Notes under the pieces: model-generated
The model's database searches: none
Told to the model about the DNA's origin: nothing
Seen by the model: the letters and a program-made list of their open reading frames with translations, nothing else
NCBI GenBank assembly: GCA_028277445.1
Contig: JANQGG010000054.1
Span: 147,428 to 211,427 of the forward strand
DNA: 64,000 nt
Reading direction: 5' to 3'
Source: Chloroherpetonaceae bacterium
GTDB lineage: Bacteria > Bacteroidota > Chlorobiia > Chlorobiales > Chloroherpetonaceae
Made by a program: the position numbers and the translations under genes
Shown: one piece after another, positions 27,796 through 35,646 of the stretch
Layout of the letters: each line of letters begins with the position of its first letter
Numbering within the stretch: the first letter of the stretch is position 1

Positions 27796-29081
27796 AGCAG
27801 ACCACGTTTATATGGCTATTGGTTTTTATCCTGAGCGATTGCGCCGATGGATTATTTGCCAGCCAAACCACCATTTCATTACAAGACTGTTACAATGCCT
27901 CACTAAAACATTACCCGTTGCAACGAGAGTTTGAGTTAAGCAGCAACAAAGAAACCCTGACTCAAAAAAAATTGACAGGCAATTATTTGCCGCAGGTTAA
28001 ATTCAACGGGAAAGCCAGCGCCCAATCTAAGGTAACGGAATTTCCATTTGATAACCTGCCGTTAATCCAAGCGCCTGAGTATCATCATGAAAATTATCAG
28101 GTATCCGTGAATGTTGAACAATTGATTTATGATGGCGGATCAATTTCGGCCATGAAAGATATGGCATTGGCTGAGCGAAGCTTAAATTATGCCAACACCA
28201 CTGTGGCATTATATAACCTTAGATTCCGAATTCTTGACTATTATTTTGGGGTGCTGTTGTCGGATGAGCATAAAAAAAACCTTAATCTTCTTCATGATGA
28301 ATTAACCGAAAAATATCGGGCGATTGAGTCAAACGTGAAGCATGGGTTGTTGCCAAAAGGCGCATCCGAAACCATTTTAGCTGAAATCAGGAAAACCGAG
28401 CAGGGATTAATTGAAACCGAAACGGCGCGCCAAACCGCGCTAAAATCCTTATCGCTGCTTACCGGGTTAAGGTTGGATAAACACACCACGTTAAAACCGC
28501 CGGAAAACGCAAAAAGGTTCATAGAAGAAAATCAATTCAAAAGACCTGAGTATAAAGTCTTCCAAGACCAATCGTTTCTTTATCAGCGGCAAAAACAGCT
28601 TGCATCAACCGCGTATTTCCCAAAGCTTTCTGCGTTTTTTCAAGGCGCTTATGGCCGGCCAGGCTTGGATGTATTTGAAACGGAGTTTTCAAGCCATGCC
28701 GTTGTTGGCCTTCAGGCTCAATGGACATTATGGAACTGGAATCAAACCGGATTGGAAAAAGAGCTCATTGATTTAAAAAAAGAGCATACAAGAATCAAAA
28801 AAGATGAATTTTCCCTGAATCTTTCCCGTGAGCTTGAGTCACAACAAAAACAGATTGAAAAAATCAAGCAATTGATCAAAAAAGACCGGGAAATTATCAC
28901 GTTAAGGGAAAATGTGGCGCAGCAGTCATCCCGGCAATTGGATCAGGGTATTATATCGGCCACCGAATACCTGACCGAGTTAAACAAAAAAATACAAGCC
29001 ACTTTTTCCCGTGATCGTCATAACCTTGAACTTATAAAAGCTTATGCCAAGCTAAAGCTTATTGCAGGAGAAGAATTATGA
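27792..29081 (+). CDS. TolC-like outer membrane efflux protein
   Basis: Outer membrane channel of a tripartite exporter, 429 residues. A signal peptide is present (residues 1-24, ending around LFASQ). The rest has the two repeats of long coiled-coil helices and short strands typical of the OEP family (TISLQDCYNASLKHYP at the start, TEYLTELNKKIQATF near the end). It overlaps tetR by four bases at its start and hlyD by four at its end (both ATGA), indicating a tightly coupled operon. Confidence 0.9.
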   Translation: MKQTTFIWLLVFILSDCADGLFASQTTISLQDCYNASLKHYPLQREFELSSNKETLTQKKLTGNYLPQVKFNGKASAQSKVTEFPFDNLPLIQAPEYHHENYQVSVNVEQLIYDGGSISAMKDMALAERSLNYANTTVALYNLRFRILDYYFGVLLSDEHKKNLNLLHDELTEKYRAIESNVKHGLLPKGASETILAEIRKTEQGLIETETARQTALKSLSLLTGLRLDKHTTLKPPENAKRFIEENQFKRPEYKVFQDQSFLYQRQKQLASTAYFPKLSAFFQGAYGRPGLDVFETEFSSHAVVGLQAQWTLWNWNQTGLEKELIDLKKEHTRIKKDEFSLNLSRELESQQKQIEKIKQLIKKDREIITLRENVAQQSSRQLDQGIISATEYLTELNKKIQATFSRDRHNLELIKAYAKLKLIAGEEL

Positions 29082-29962
29082 AGTTTAAACCATTATGGGC
29101 GCTGATTTTTGTATTGCCGTTTGGGCTTGGTTGCACAAACAACAACAAGTCCGATGCCTATGGCAATTTTGAAGCCACTGAAATTGTGATTTCCGCTGAA
29201 GCCAATGGCAAACTCATGCGTTTTATTGTCGATGAAGGTAAGCATTTGGAAAAAGGCGCAATTGTAGGATTCGTAGATACGCTGCAATTGCATTTGAATT
29301 ATCGGCAAATGCGAGCGCGCCGCTCGGCCATAGCCTCTCAAATCCAGAATGTGCGCTCCGAAATTGCGGTTTTGGAGGAACAAAAACACATCGCCCAAAA
29401 AGAAGTGGTGCGATTCACCTTGTTGGTTGAAGATAATGCGGTGGCCAAAAAAAAGTTGGATGATATGCAAGATCAGGTTCGTGTGATCACTAAACAAATC
29501 AATGCCACACAAACCCGAAATGCTAACATTATGGCTGAAGTTCAAGCCATGGATGCCCAGTTAAAGCTCATTAGGGATCAACTTGAAAAAAGTGTCATTA
29601 GAAATCCAATCTCCGGTATTGTACTTACAAAATATTCTGAAGAAAACGAGGTTGTCTCTTATGGTAAACCTTTATATAAAATTGCCGATTTAGACACTTT
29701 GTATTTGAGGGTGTATATTTCAGGTGCACAACTGCCCGGCGTGAAACTAGGCCAAAGCGTTGAAGTGCTCATTGATAAGAACGATACTGAAAATGAAACC
29801 CTATCCGGCGCAATTAGCTGGATTTCGGATAAAGCCGAGTTCACCCCAAAAACGATTCAAACCAAAGAGGAGCGCGTCTCAATGGTCTATGCGGTTAAAA
29901 TTAGGGTGAAAAATGATGGGCGCATAAAAATTGGAATGCCGGGCGAAATAAATTTTATGTAG
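29078..29962 (+). CDS. HlyD-family membrane fusion lipoprotein
   Basis: Periplasmic adaptor linking the ABC transporter to the TolC-like channel. The N terminus carries a lipobox (FGLGC, lipidated C19). Lipoyl-like halves flank a coiled-coil hairpin (about 70-165, QIQNVRSEIAVLEEQKHIAQK). The segment VIRNPISGIVLTKYSEENE and the barrel region (PLYKIADLDTLYLRVYI) are HlyD hallmarks. Length (294) fits the YbhG-like subgroup. It follows the tolC-like gene with a four-base overlap. Confidence 0.92.
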   Translation: MKFKPLWALIFVLPFGLGCTNNNKSDAYGNFEATEIVISAEANGKLMRFIVDEGKHLEKGAIVGFVDTLQLHLNYRQMRARRSAIASQIQNVRSEIAVLEEQKHIAQKEVVRFTLLVEDNAVAKKKLDDMQDQVRVITKQINATQTRNANIMAEVQAMDAQLKLIRDQLEKSVIRNPISGIVLTKYSEENEVVSYGKPLYKIADLDTLYLRVYISGAQLPGVKLGQSVEVLIDKNDTENETLSGAISWISDKAEFTPKTIQTKEERVSMVYAVKIRVKNDGRIKIGMPGEINFM

Positions 29963-30002
29963 TACCCTGAAACATTTCATTAAACCAACAAAAAAATCAA
30001 TT

Positions 30003-30458
30003 ATGAAAAAACGTATGGTGTTTTTACTCGGTATTTGCCTTGTGGCAGGATCGCTTTTGGCATCAGCTCAGGATTTTAAAGCCGATGATATTCTCGGTGT
30101 ATGGCTCACCAAAGATAAAAAGGCAAAAGTTGAGATTTACAAAGAACCCAACAACACGTATAGTGGAAAAATTATTTGGTTGCGGGATCCCATCGATACT
30201 ACAACAGGTAAGCCGAAAGTTGATAAGGAAAACCCGGAAGAAGACTTGCGAACAAGACCCTTGATGGGTTTGGTAATGCTCCACGATTTTGTGTTTGATA
30301 CCGATGAATGGGAGGATGGAAAAATATATGATCCGAACAAAGGAAGCACGTATTCGTCCTACATGGAGCTTGTCAATATTGATTCGTTACGGTTGAGAGG
30401 CTACATCGGATTTTCATTTATTGGGCGAACCAGTTATTGGAACAGAGTTAAAGAGTAG
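30003..30458 (+). CDS. DUF2147 family secreted protein
   Basis: Small exported protein (151 residues) with a signal peptide ending near LLASAQ. The mature part shows the DUF2147 pattern: DDILGVWLTKDKKAKVEIYK, YSGKIIWLRDP, then LMGLVMLHDFV, DGKIYDPNKGSTYSSYMEL and GYIGFSFIGRTSYWNR. The fold is a lipocalin-like barrel; function in the family is unknown. Its position between the adaptor and the ATPase genes of an exporter is unusual. It ends five bases before the first ATPase, so it is very likely co-expressed, and it may bind the exported compound. That last point is conjecture. Confidence 0.88.
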   Translation: MKKRMVFLLGICLVAGSLLASAQDFKADDILGVWLTKDKKAKVEIYKEPNNTYSGKIIWLRDPIDTTTGKPKVDKENPEEDLRTRPLMGLVMLHDFVFDTDEWEDGKIYDPNKGSTYSSYMELVNIDSLRLRGYIGFSFIGRTSYWNRVKE

Positions 30459-30463
30459 TTTTC

Positions 30464-31393
30464 ATGAGTAATGCCGTTGTTGTGATTCAAAATCTCTCTA
30501 AGACGTATGGCGAGATTTCAGCCTTGCATGACATAAATATTAAGGTCATGCAAGGCGAGAGTTTCGGCTTGATTGGCCCGGATGGCGCCGGAAAAACCAC
30601 CCTGTTTCGAATTCTGACCACATTGCTTCTGCCGGATTCAGGCTCGGTTGCCGTTTGTGGATTCGATGTTCAAAAAGACTACAAAGCCGTCCGAGCCAGC
30701 ATTGGCTATATGCCCGAGCGGTTTTCACTGTACCAGGATTTAACCGTTGAAGAAAATCTGGCGTTTTTTGCATCGGTTTTCGGTACAACCATCAGGGCTA
30801 ATTACGAGTTAATTCAAGATATCTATGAGCAGATTGAACCGTTCAAAAACCGCCGTGCCGGCGATCTTTCCGGTGGGATGAAACAAAAACTGGCGTTAAG
30901 CTGCGCGTTGATTCATAAACCACAAGTTATTTTTTTAGATGAACCTACAACCGGCGTGGATGCGGTATCCCGTAAAGAATTTTGGCAAATGCTTGCCAAA
31001 TTAAAGCAATCGGGCATTACCATCCTGGTTTCAACGCCTTATATGGATGAAGCCGAATTGTGCGACCGCGTGGCTTTAATTCAGCATGGCAGGATCATGG
31101 ACATAGACCGCCCGAGCGCAATAACCTCAACATTTTCCGGGCCGCTCTTCGCTCTAAAGTCAAAACAGATGTACAGGTTAATGCGATGCTTAAAAGCTTA
31201 TGAGCATACCAAGTCGGTTTTTGCGTTTGGCGATAGCATTCACTATACCGATGTTCGAGCGGAAAATCCGATAAAAGCCATTCGCCAACATCTTCAGCGC
31301 CACGGATTTGATGATCTGGAAATTGAAGAAATTCGGCCTGGCATTGAAGATACATTTATGGCATTGATGGAACATAAATCCGAATCCTTATGA
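30464..31393 (+). CDS. ABC transporter ATPase, first of two
   Basis: ABC-2 type exporter ATPase of 309 residues. Walker A GPDGAGKTT (38-46), signature LSGGMKQKL, Walker B IFLDEPTTGVD and the H-loop region are intact. A C-terminal extension (about 230-309) is typical of this family. It corresponds to the N-terminal half of the fused double ATPase YbhF. It overlaps the next ATPase gene by four bases. Confidence 0.93.
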   Translation: MSNAVVVIQNLSKTYGEISALHDINIKVMQGESFGLIGPDGAGKTTLFRILTTLLLPDSGSVAVCGFDVQKDYKAVRASIGYMPERFSLYQDLTVEENLAFFASVFGTTIRANYELIQDIYEQIEPFKNRRAGDLSGGMKQKLALSCALIHKPQVIFLDEPTTGVDAVSRKEFWQMLAKLKQSGITILVSTPYMDEAELCDRVALIQHGRIMDIDRPSAITSTFSGPLFALKSKQMYRLMRCLKAYEHTKSVFAFGDSIHYTDVRAENPIKAIRQHLQRHGFDDLEIEEIRPGIEDTFMALMEHKSESL

Positions 31394-32133
31394 CAACTAC
31401 TGTTATTGACGTTTCGGAGCTAACACGAAAGTTTGGCGATTTCACAGCCGTGGATCGTATTTCCTTTCAGGTTTTGAAAGGCGAGATTTTTGGATTTTTA
31501 GGCGCTAATGGCGCCGGAAAAACGACAGCCATTCGAATGCTCATCGGGCTGTTAAGGCCGACTTCCGGCAAAGCGTCAGTTAGCGGCTTCGATGTCTATA
31601 CTCAAACCGAAGCCATCAAAAAAAGCATTGGGTATATGAGCCAAAAGTTTTCGTTGTATCAGGACTTGACGGTGGAAGAAAACATTCGCTTCTATGCCGG
31701 TATCTATGGATTGAGCGACGAGAACATCGTTGAAAAATCAGCCGACGTATTGGAGCGCTTGGCGCTTCACCCGGTACGAAAATCCTTAATTAAAGAATTG
31801 CCCCTGGGCTGGAAACAAAAACTGGCCTTTTCCATTGCCATGATCCATGATCCGAAAATTGTGTTTTTGGATGAACCTACAGGCGGGGTAGACCCGATTA
31901 CAAGGCGTCAGTTCTGGGATATGATTTATGCATCGGCAGACAATGGCGTAACTATTTTTGTAACCACGCATTACATGGATGAAGCCGAATATTGCAACAG
32001 GGTATCGATTATGGTCGATGGCCGGATTGCGGCCATGGATTCACCCCGTGAATTAAAAACGGCATTTCAGGTCAAAAAGATGGATGATGTGTTTGTGAAA
32101 CTGGCTAGACCGACCGGTGCGCAAACAGCGTGA
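31390..32133 (+). CDS. ABC transporter ATPase, second of two
   Basis: Second ATPase of the exporter, 247 residues. Walker A GANGAGKTT and Walker B IVFLDEPTGGVD are intact, but the signature reads LPLGWKQKL where LSGGxxQ is expected. The second half of YbhF-type proteins shows a similar variant, so this looks like an inherited asymmetry, with one of the two composite ATP sites probably weak. It resembles the C-terminal half of YbhF as a separate gene. Confidence 0.92.
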   Translation: MTTTVIDVSELTRKFGDFTAVDRISFQVLKGEIFGFLGANGAGKTTAIRMLIGLLRPTSGKASVSGFDVYTQTEAIKKSIGYMSQKFSLYQDLTVEENIRFYAGIYGLSDENIVEKSADVLERLALHPVRKSLIKELPLGWKQKLAFSIAMIHDPKIVFLDEPTGGVDPITRRQFWDMIYASADNGVTIFVTTHYMDEAEYCNRVSIMVDGRIAAMDSPRELKTAFQVKKMDDVFVKLARPTGAQTA

Positions 32134-32162
32134 AGATTACTGAACATGAACATGAGTAACTT

Positions 32163-33269
32163 ATGAACAGCTTTATCGGATTTGTAAGAAAAGAGTTCTA
32201 TCATATTTTTCGTGATCGGCGAACCATGACCATTTTGTTTGGAATGCCCATCATCCAGATATTGCTTTTCGGGTTTGCGATCCGCAACGAAATTGATGAA
32301 GTAAAGCTGGCAATTCTGGATTTGTCCAAAGACACGATCACGAAAGAAATTACCGATAAACTACTTTCATCGGGATACTTTTTAGGCGTACGTCAATTAA
32401 CCGCCGCATCGGAAATTGATGACGCGTTTAAACAAGGGCTTATAGACGAAGCCATACTCTTCGAACCCAATTTCGGCCATCAACTTTTAAAAGATGGCTC
32501 GGCTAGCGTTCAGATCATAACTGACGGCTCAAACCCGAATGTATCCAGAATCGTTACCGGTTATACATCAGCGGTGTTACAACAGTATCAGCAGGAACTG
32601 GCCGATATGCAAAACCGCAAGGTTTTGATTCAACCTGAATTTACCATGTTATTTAATCCCGAACTTAAAAGCGTGTATTTGTTTGTGCCGGGATTAATGG
32701 CGCTGATTTTGCTCCTCGTCTCCGCACTCATGACATCCATCACCATTACCCGCGAAAAAGAATATGGAACTATGGAAATTTTGCTGGTTTCACCCTTAAG
32801 GCCGTATCAAATCATTTTAGGGAAAGTAATTCCATACCTGGTTTTATCATTTATCAATGTGCTCACAATTTTAATTACGGCTCAGATCGTTTTCGGCGTA
32901 CCGTGTAAAGGTAGCATTGTGTTGCTTTTGGCTGAATCGTTCCTCTACATTTTAACGGCGCTTTCGCTGGGCATCCTCATTTCCACAATAGCGGCTTCAC
33001 AGCAAGTAGCTATGATGATATCCCTGGCAGGATTGCTTTTGCCAACCGTTTTACTTTCGGGGTTTGTTTTTCCCATTACCAGCATGCCCTGGCCGTTAGA
33101 GCTTATTAGTAATATTATTCCGGCAAAATGGTTTTTGATTATTGTTCGTGGGCTGATGCTTAAAGGAGTTGGGCTGGAAATCTTTTGGAAAGAAACCCTG
33201 ATACTTTTTGGCATGACGGTTTTGCTTGTCGTGATCAGTGTGAAAAAGTTTAAAATCCGATTAACCTGA
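32163..33269 (+). CDS. ABC-2 type permease, first of two
   Basis: Membrane subunit of 368 residues, with one N-terminal helix (about 22-42), a large periplasmic domain (about 45-170), then five C-terminal helices. The ABC2_membrane_3 pattern is visible: MTSITITREKEYGTMEILLVSPL after the second helix, and LLLPTVLLSGFVFPITSMP before the last. It is the YbhS/YbhR type and ends three bases before the next permease. Together they form the transmembrane heterodimer. Confidence 0.92.
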   Translation: MNSFIGFVRKEFYHIFRDRRTMTILFGMPIIQILLFGFAIRNEIDEVKLAILDLSKDTITKEITDKLLSSGYFLGVRQLTAASEIDDAFKQGLIDEAILFEPNFGHQLLKDGSASVQIITDGSNPNVSRIVTGYTSAVLQQYQQELADMQNRKVLIQPEFTMLFNPELKSVYLFVPGLMALILLLVSALMTSITITREKEYGTMEILLVSPLRPYQIILGKVIPYLVLSFINVLTILITAQIVFGVPCKGSIVLLLAESFLYILTALSLGILISTIAASQQVAMMISLAGLLLPTVLLSGFVFPITSMPWPLELISNIIPAKWFLIIVRGLMLKGVGLEIFWKETLILFGMTVLLVVISVKKFKIRLT

Positions 33270-33272
33270 GCC

Positions 33273-34409
33273 ATGTTCCGATCCATTAAATTTCTTCTTC
33301 AAAAAGAGTTCCTCCAGATTTTCCGCAACAAAGGCATGTTGCCCATCATGTTTTTGATGCCGGTTATTCAGTTGTTGATTTTATCCAATGCAGCCACGTT
33401 TGATGTTAAAAATGTGGATTTTGTAATTGTTGACCACGATCGAAGCACTCTTTCTAACAATCTGGTTGAATCGTTTTATGCTTCGCCCTATTTCACCGTT
33501 CGCTCACAAGAGCCTGTAGAAGCATTTGGAATTGAACGCATATTGAAAAATCAGGCGTCATTGATGGTCGTTATCCCTCAGGATTTTGAAAAAACAGCAT
33601 TGACCAATCAACGCGCAAACGTTCAACTGATTTTAGATGCGCAGGATGGTTATTCGGCAGGCATTGTGCAAACCTACGCCACTGATATTTTAGCATCGTT
33701 TCAACAAGAGGTTTTTGGGGAAATTGCCGCGCATGCAAGTTTAGCGCCCGATATCCAAACGCGTCAGGGCATAGATATTCGAACCCAAAGCTGGTACAAC
33801 CCGGAATTGGATTATCGAATTTACATGGTTCCGGGAATCCTGGTGATTTTGGTAACCATGATCGGGGTGTTTCTTACGGCGATGAACATTGTCCGAGAAC
33901 GTGAAATTGGAACAATCGAGCAGTTGAATGTTTCACCATTAAAAAAGTCGCAATTTATTGTTGGTAAGTTACTTCCGTTTTGGATCATCGGGATGGGTGA
34001 ACTTACAATAGGGATTTTAATTGCAATGGTTGTGTTTAAAGTGCCAATGCAGGGTGAGTTTTGGGTGATTTATTTTGTGGCGGCAATTTACCTGATTGTG
34101 GTGTTAGGTATTGGTTTATTGATTTCAACCATCACCAATACCCAGCAACAAGCCATGTTTGTTGCCTGGTTTTTTATGGTGATCTTTATTTTGATGAGCG
34201 GTTTGTTTACACCCATCGAAAGCATGCCAAAATGGGCGCAAACCATTACGGATTTCAACCCGGTTCGATATTTCGTAGATATCATGCGTCGGGTGATGTT
34301 GAAAGGTTCAGGAATAAGTGATATTCAAACGCAGGTGTTATGGCTTATAGGTTATGGCGCTGTAATTTTATCGCTGGCGCTGGCACGATATCGTAAATTT
34401 TCTGCATAG
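33273..34409 (+). CDS. ABC-2 type permease, second of two
   Basis: Second membrane subunit (378 residues) with the same topology as the first: a hydrophobic segment near residue 20-40, a periplasmic domain, and MNIVREREIGTIEQLNVSPL followed by five C-terminal helices (MSGLFTPIESMP before the last). It is the last gene of the efflux operon. Its 3' end overlaps the 3' end of the minus-strand CIA30 gene by 58 bases. Confidence 0.92.
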   Translation: MFRSIKFLLQKEFLQIFRNKGMLPIMFLMPVIQLLILSNAATFDVKNVDFVIVDHDRSTLSNNLVESFYASPYFTVRSQEPVEAFGIERILKNQASLMVVIPQDFEKTALTNQRANVQLILDAQDGYSAGIVQTYATDILASFQQEVFGEIAAHASLAPDIQTRQGIDIRTQSWYNPELDYRIYMVPGILVILVTMIGVFLTAMNIVREREIGTIEQLNVSPLKKSQFIVGKLLPFWIIGMGELTIGILIAMVVFKVPMQGEFWVIYFVAAIYLIVVLGIGLLISTITNTQQQAMFVAWFFMVIFILMSGLFTPIESMPKWAQTITDFNPVRYFVDIMRRVMLKGSGISDIQTQVLWLIGYGAVILSLALARYRKFSA

Positions 34410-34933
34410 GCATTTACTATGGCTTGGTTGGTTCGATAAGCATTTATCCAATCAAAAACAAGTTGAAAATCACCGGATTGGGAATGATGCGACACAAAAA
34501 AGCAGATTTGTTGGATGCTTTTTGGATCGATTGGCGACACATTATTTAAGTAATGTCCCCGATAGATCGGGATGAAATTCTTAAATGGTAATTTTACCAG
34601 CATCCATTCATTTTTTTTGGTTTGAAATTCTGAAACATATTCAATTTCATCCAATTGCGATTGCGTCCTTAATCGGCATTCATAGCGTTTTCCATCACCC
34701 ATTACTTTCATATAAAGGCCTTCGATGCCTTCTAAAGAAAGGTTGTGTTTGGAAAATCGGACGGAAGCAAAACAATTTTGAATGAAATCCGATAAATGCC
34801 CTGAAAAAACTGCCTGGGCACGCGCGGATATAAAAACCCTGCTCTCCGAATGGCCACCAATTAGAACATCATTTGCGACGTTGGCGCTGAAATCACAATC
34901 CACCCCAAAATTAAACAAGTTAACTTCGTTCAT
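34352..34933 (-). CDS. CIA30 family protein
   Basis: Protein of 193 residues matching the complex I intermediate-associated protein 30 domain, a beta-sandwich resembling a carbohydrate-binding fold. Visible signatures are VANDVLIGGHSESRV, AVFSGHLS, CFASVRFSK, YECRLRTQSQLDEIEY, EWMLVKLPFKNFIPIYRG and a terminal VFDWINAYR. No signal peptide. In bacteria the role is unclear; plant and cyanobacterial relatives have been linked to photosynthetic or stress processes. The gene runs convergently into the second permease, overlapping it by 58 bases. A half-site matching the tetR palindrome lies six bases upstream of its start. Confidence 0.88.
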   Translation of the reverse strand: MNEVNLFNFGVDCDFSANVANDVLIGGHSESRVFISARAQAVFSGHLSDFIQNCFASVRFSKHNLSLEGIEGLYMKVMGDGKRYECRLRTQSQLDEIEYVSEFQTKKNEWMLVKLPFKNFIPIYRGHYLNNVSPIDPKSIQQICFFVSHHSQSGDFQLVFDWINAYRTNQAIVNAYAENLRYRASASDKITAP

Positions 34934-34938
34934 CTCTT

Positions 34939-34950
34939 CATATGGTTAAG
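34939..34950. promoter_or_regulatory. Half-site resembling the tetR operator
   Basis: CATATGGTTAAG matches 11 of 12 bases of the right half of the palindrome at 27132-27149 (CATATGGTTAAA). The other half-arm is not conserved. It lies six bases upstream of the CIA30 gene start. It may let the TetR protein reach this gene, or be chance. Confidence 0.3.
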
Positions 34951-35207
34951 GGGGGGTGTTAAAAAAGCTCGTTAAAAACTAAGGATGGTGACTTGGGTAA
35001 GATGTTAAGGGTACAAATGCAGCAATTGATTTAATTTAAAAAACATTTATGTAGTTTCAAACCATTTTTTTAAAGAAACCGTTTTCTCGATTGTTAACCC
35101 AGTGTTTTTATAATCGTATTATTTTCTTTCCTGAGTTGGTTACCAGGCAGCTTGCTGATTGCCTGCAGAAGCACTGCCGAAAAACTAACGAAGGGTATAC
35201 AAACTGC

Positions 35208-35270
35208 AAAATCGGTCATTGAGCGAAGCCGAAATGCTTGTGCTGAGCGGAGCCGAAGTGCCGATTTTTT
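35208..35270. repeat. REP-like element, related to the right-edge repeat
   Basis: Two direct 18-base units, TGAGCGAAGCCGAAATGC (35220-35237) and TGAGCGGAGCCGAAGTGC (35244-35261), differ at two bases. Outer arms AAAATCGG (35208-35215) and CCGATTTT (35261-35268) are inverted. The same ingredients (AAAATCG ... GCCGAAATGC-CGATTTT) recur at 63922-63957. Palindromic intergenic elements of this kind are common in Bacteroidota and Chlorobi genomes. Confidence 0.7.
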
Positions 35271-35373
35271 TAGATATACTCACCGGATTAATATTAACTC
35301 ACACTGATCCATTCGGTGAGCGTTTGATCATTTTAGGGATTGTTATAAAACTAATGATTAAAAAGTCTCCACC

Positions 35374-35406
35374 CTGGTCATCCCCCGATTTAGTCGGGGC
35401 ATCCAG
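35374..35406. repeat. Palindromic repeat, copy 1
   Basis: Stem CCCCGA (35383-35388) / TCGGGG (35394-35399), with CTGG (35374-35377) and CCAG (35403-35406) as outer arms. The 30-base core 35377-35406 aligns with the reverse complement of copy 2 at 35545-35574, which shows it is a dispersed repeat family and not a simple terminator. No T run follows it. Confidence 0.65.
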
Positions 35407-35544
35407 TAGCCAACGCTGTATATAAACCCTTCCAATTTGGATTGTTTTTTTCAATCAAATTAAGCTTCCACTTACGAGGATATTTACAAAGCGCAATTAC
35501 ATTTGTTAGCCAGGATATAGATGTCGTATTTCTTTGCCATCGTT

Positions 35545-35574
35545 ATGGATCACCCGGATAAACCGGGTGATGAC
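35545..35574. repeat. Palindromic repeat, copy 2 (inverted relative to copy 1)
   Basis: Perfect 9-bp arms ATCACCCGG (35549-35557) / CCGGGTGAT (35563-35571) around ATAAA. Read on the minus strand it begins GTCATCACCCGG and ends ATCCAT, parallel to copy 1 (GTCATCCCCCGA ... ATCCAG). Confidence 0.65.
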
Positions 35575-35646
35575 ATTAAAGGATGTTATTAGACTGACGG
35601 CTGAATTAATTGTGGTATCATGATAAACTGGCTTAAGTGTTTAAGG

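Larger units (their letters stand above)
34951..35646. other. Repeat-rich intergenic region
   Basis: About 700 bases without a convincing gene, between two minus-strand genes. It holds three palindromic repeats (35208-35270, 35377-35406, 35545-35574). The only open frame, 68 codons at 35219-35425, runs through the first repeat and does not look like protein. The rest is AT-rich. Confidence 0.6.

Noticed and set aside
29093..29545. 150-codon open frame opposite hlyD
   Set aside because: It is an antisense shadow of the adaptor gene, which has a lipobox and HlyD motifs.
30464..33269. Possible drug-resistance or phage-defence exporter
   Set aside because: The operon is an ordinary ABC-2 efflux type; nothing points to defence, and the exported compound cannot be inferred.
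35219..35425. 68-codon open frame in the repeat-rich gap
   Set aside because: It is formed by the repeat units themselves and has no ribosome site.
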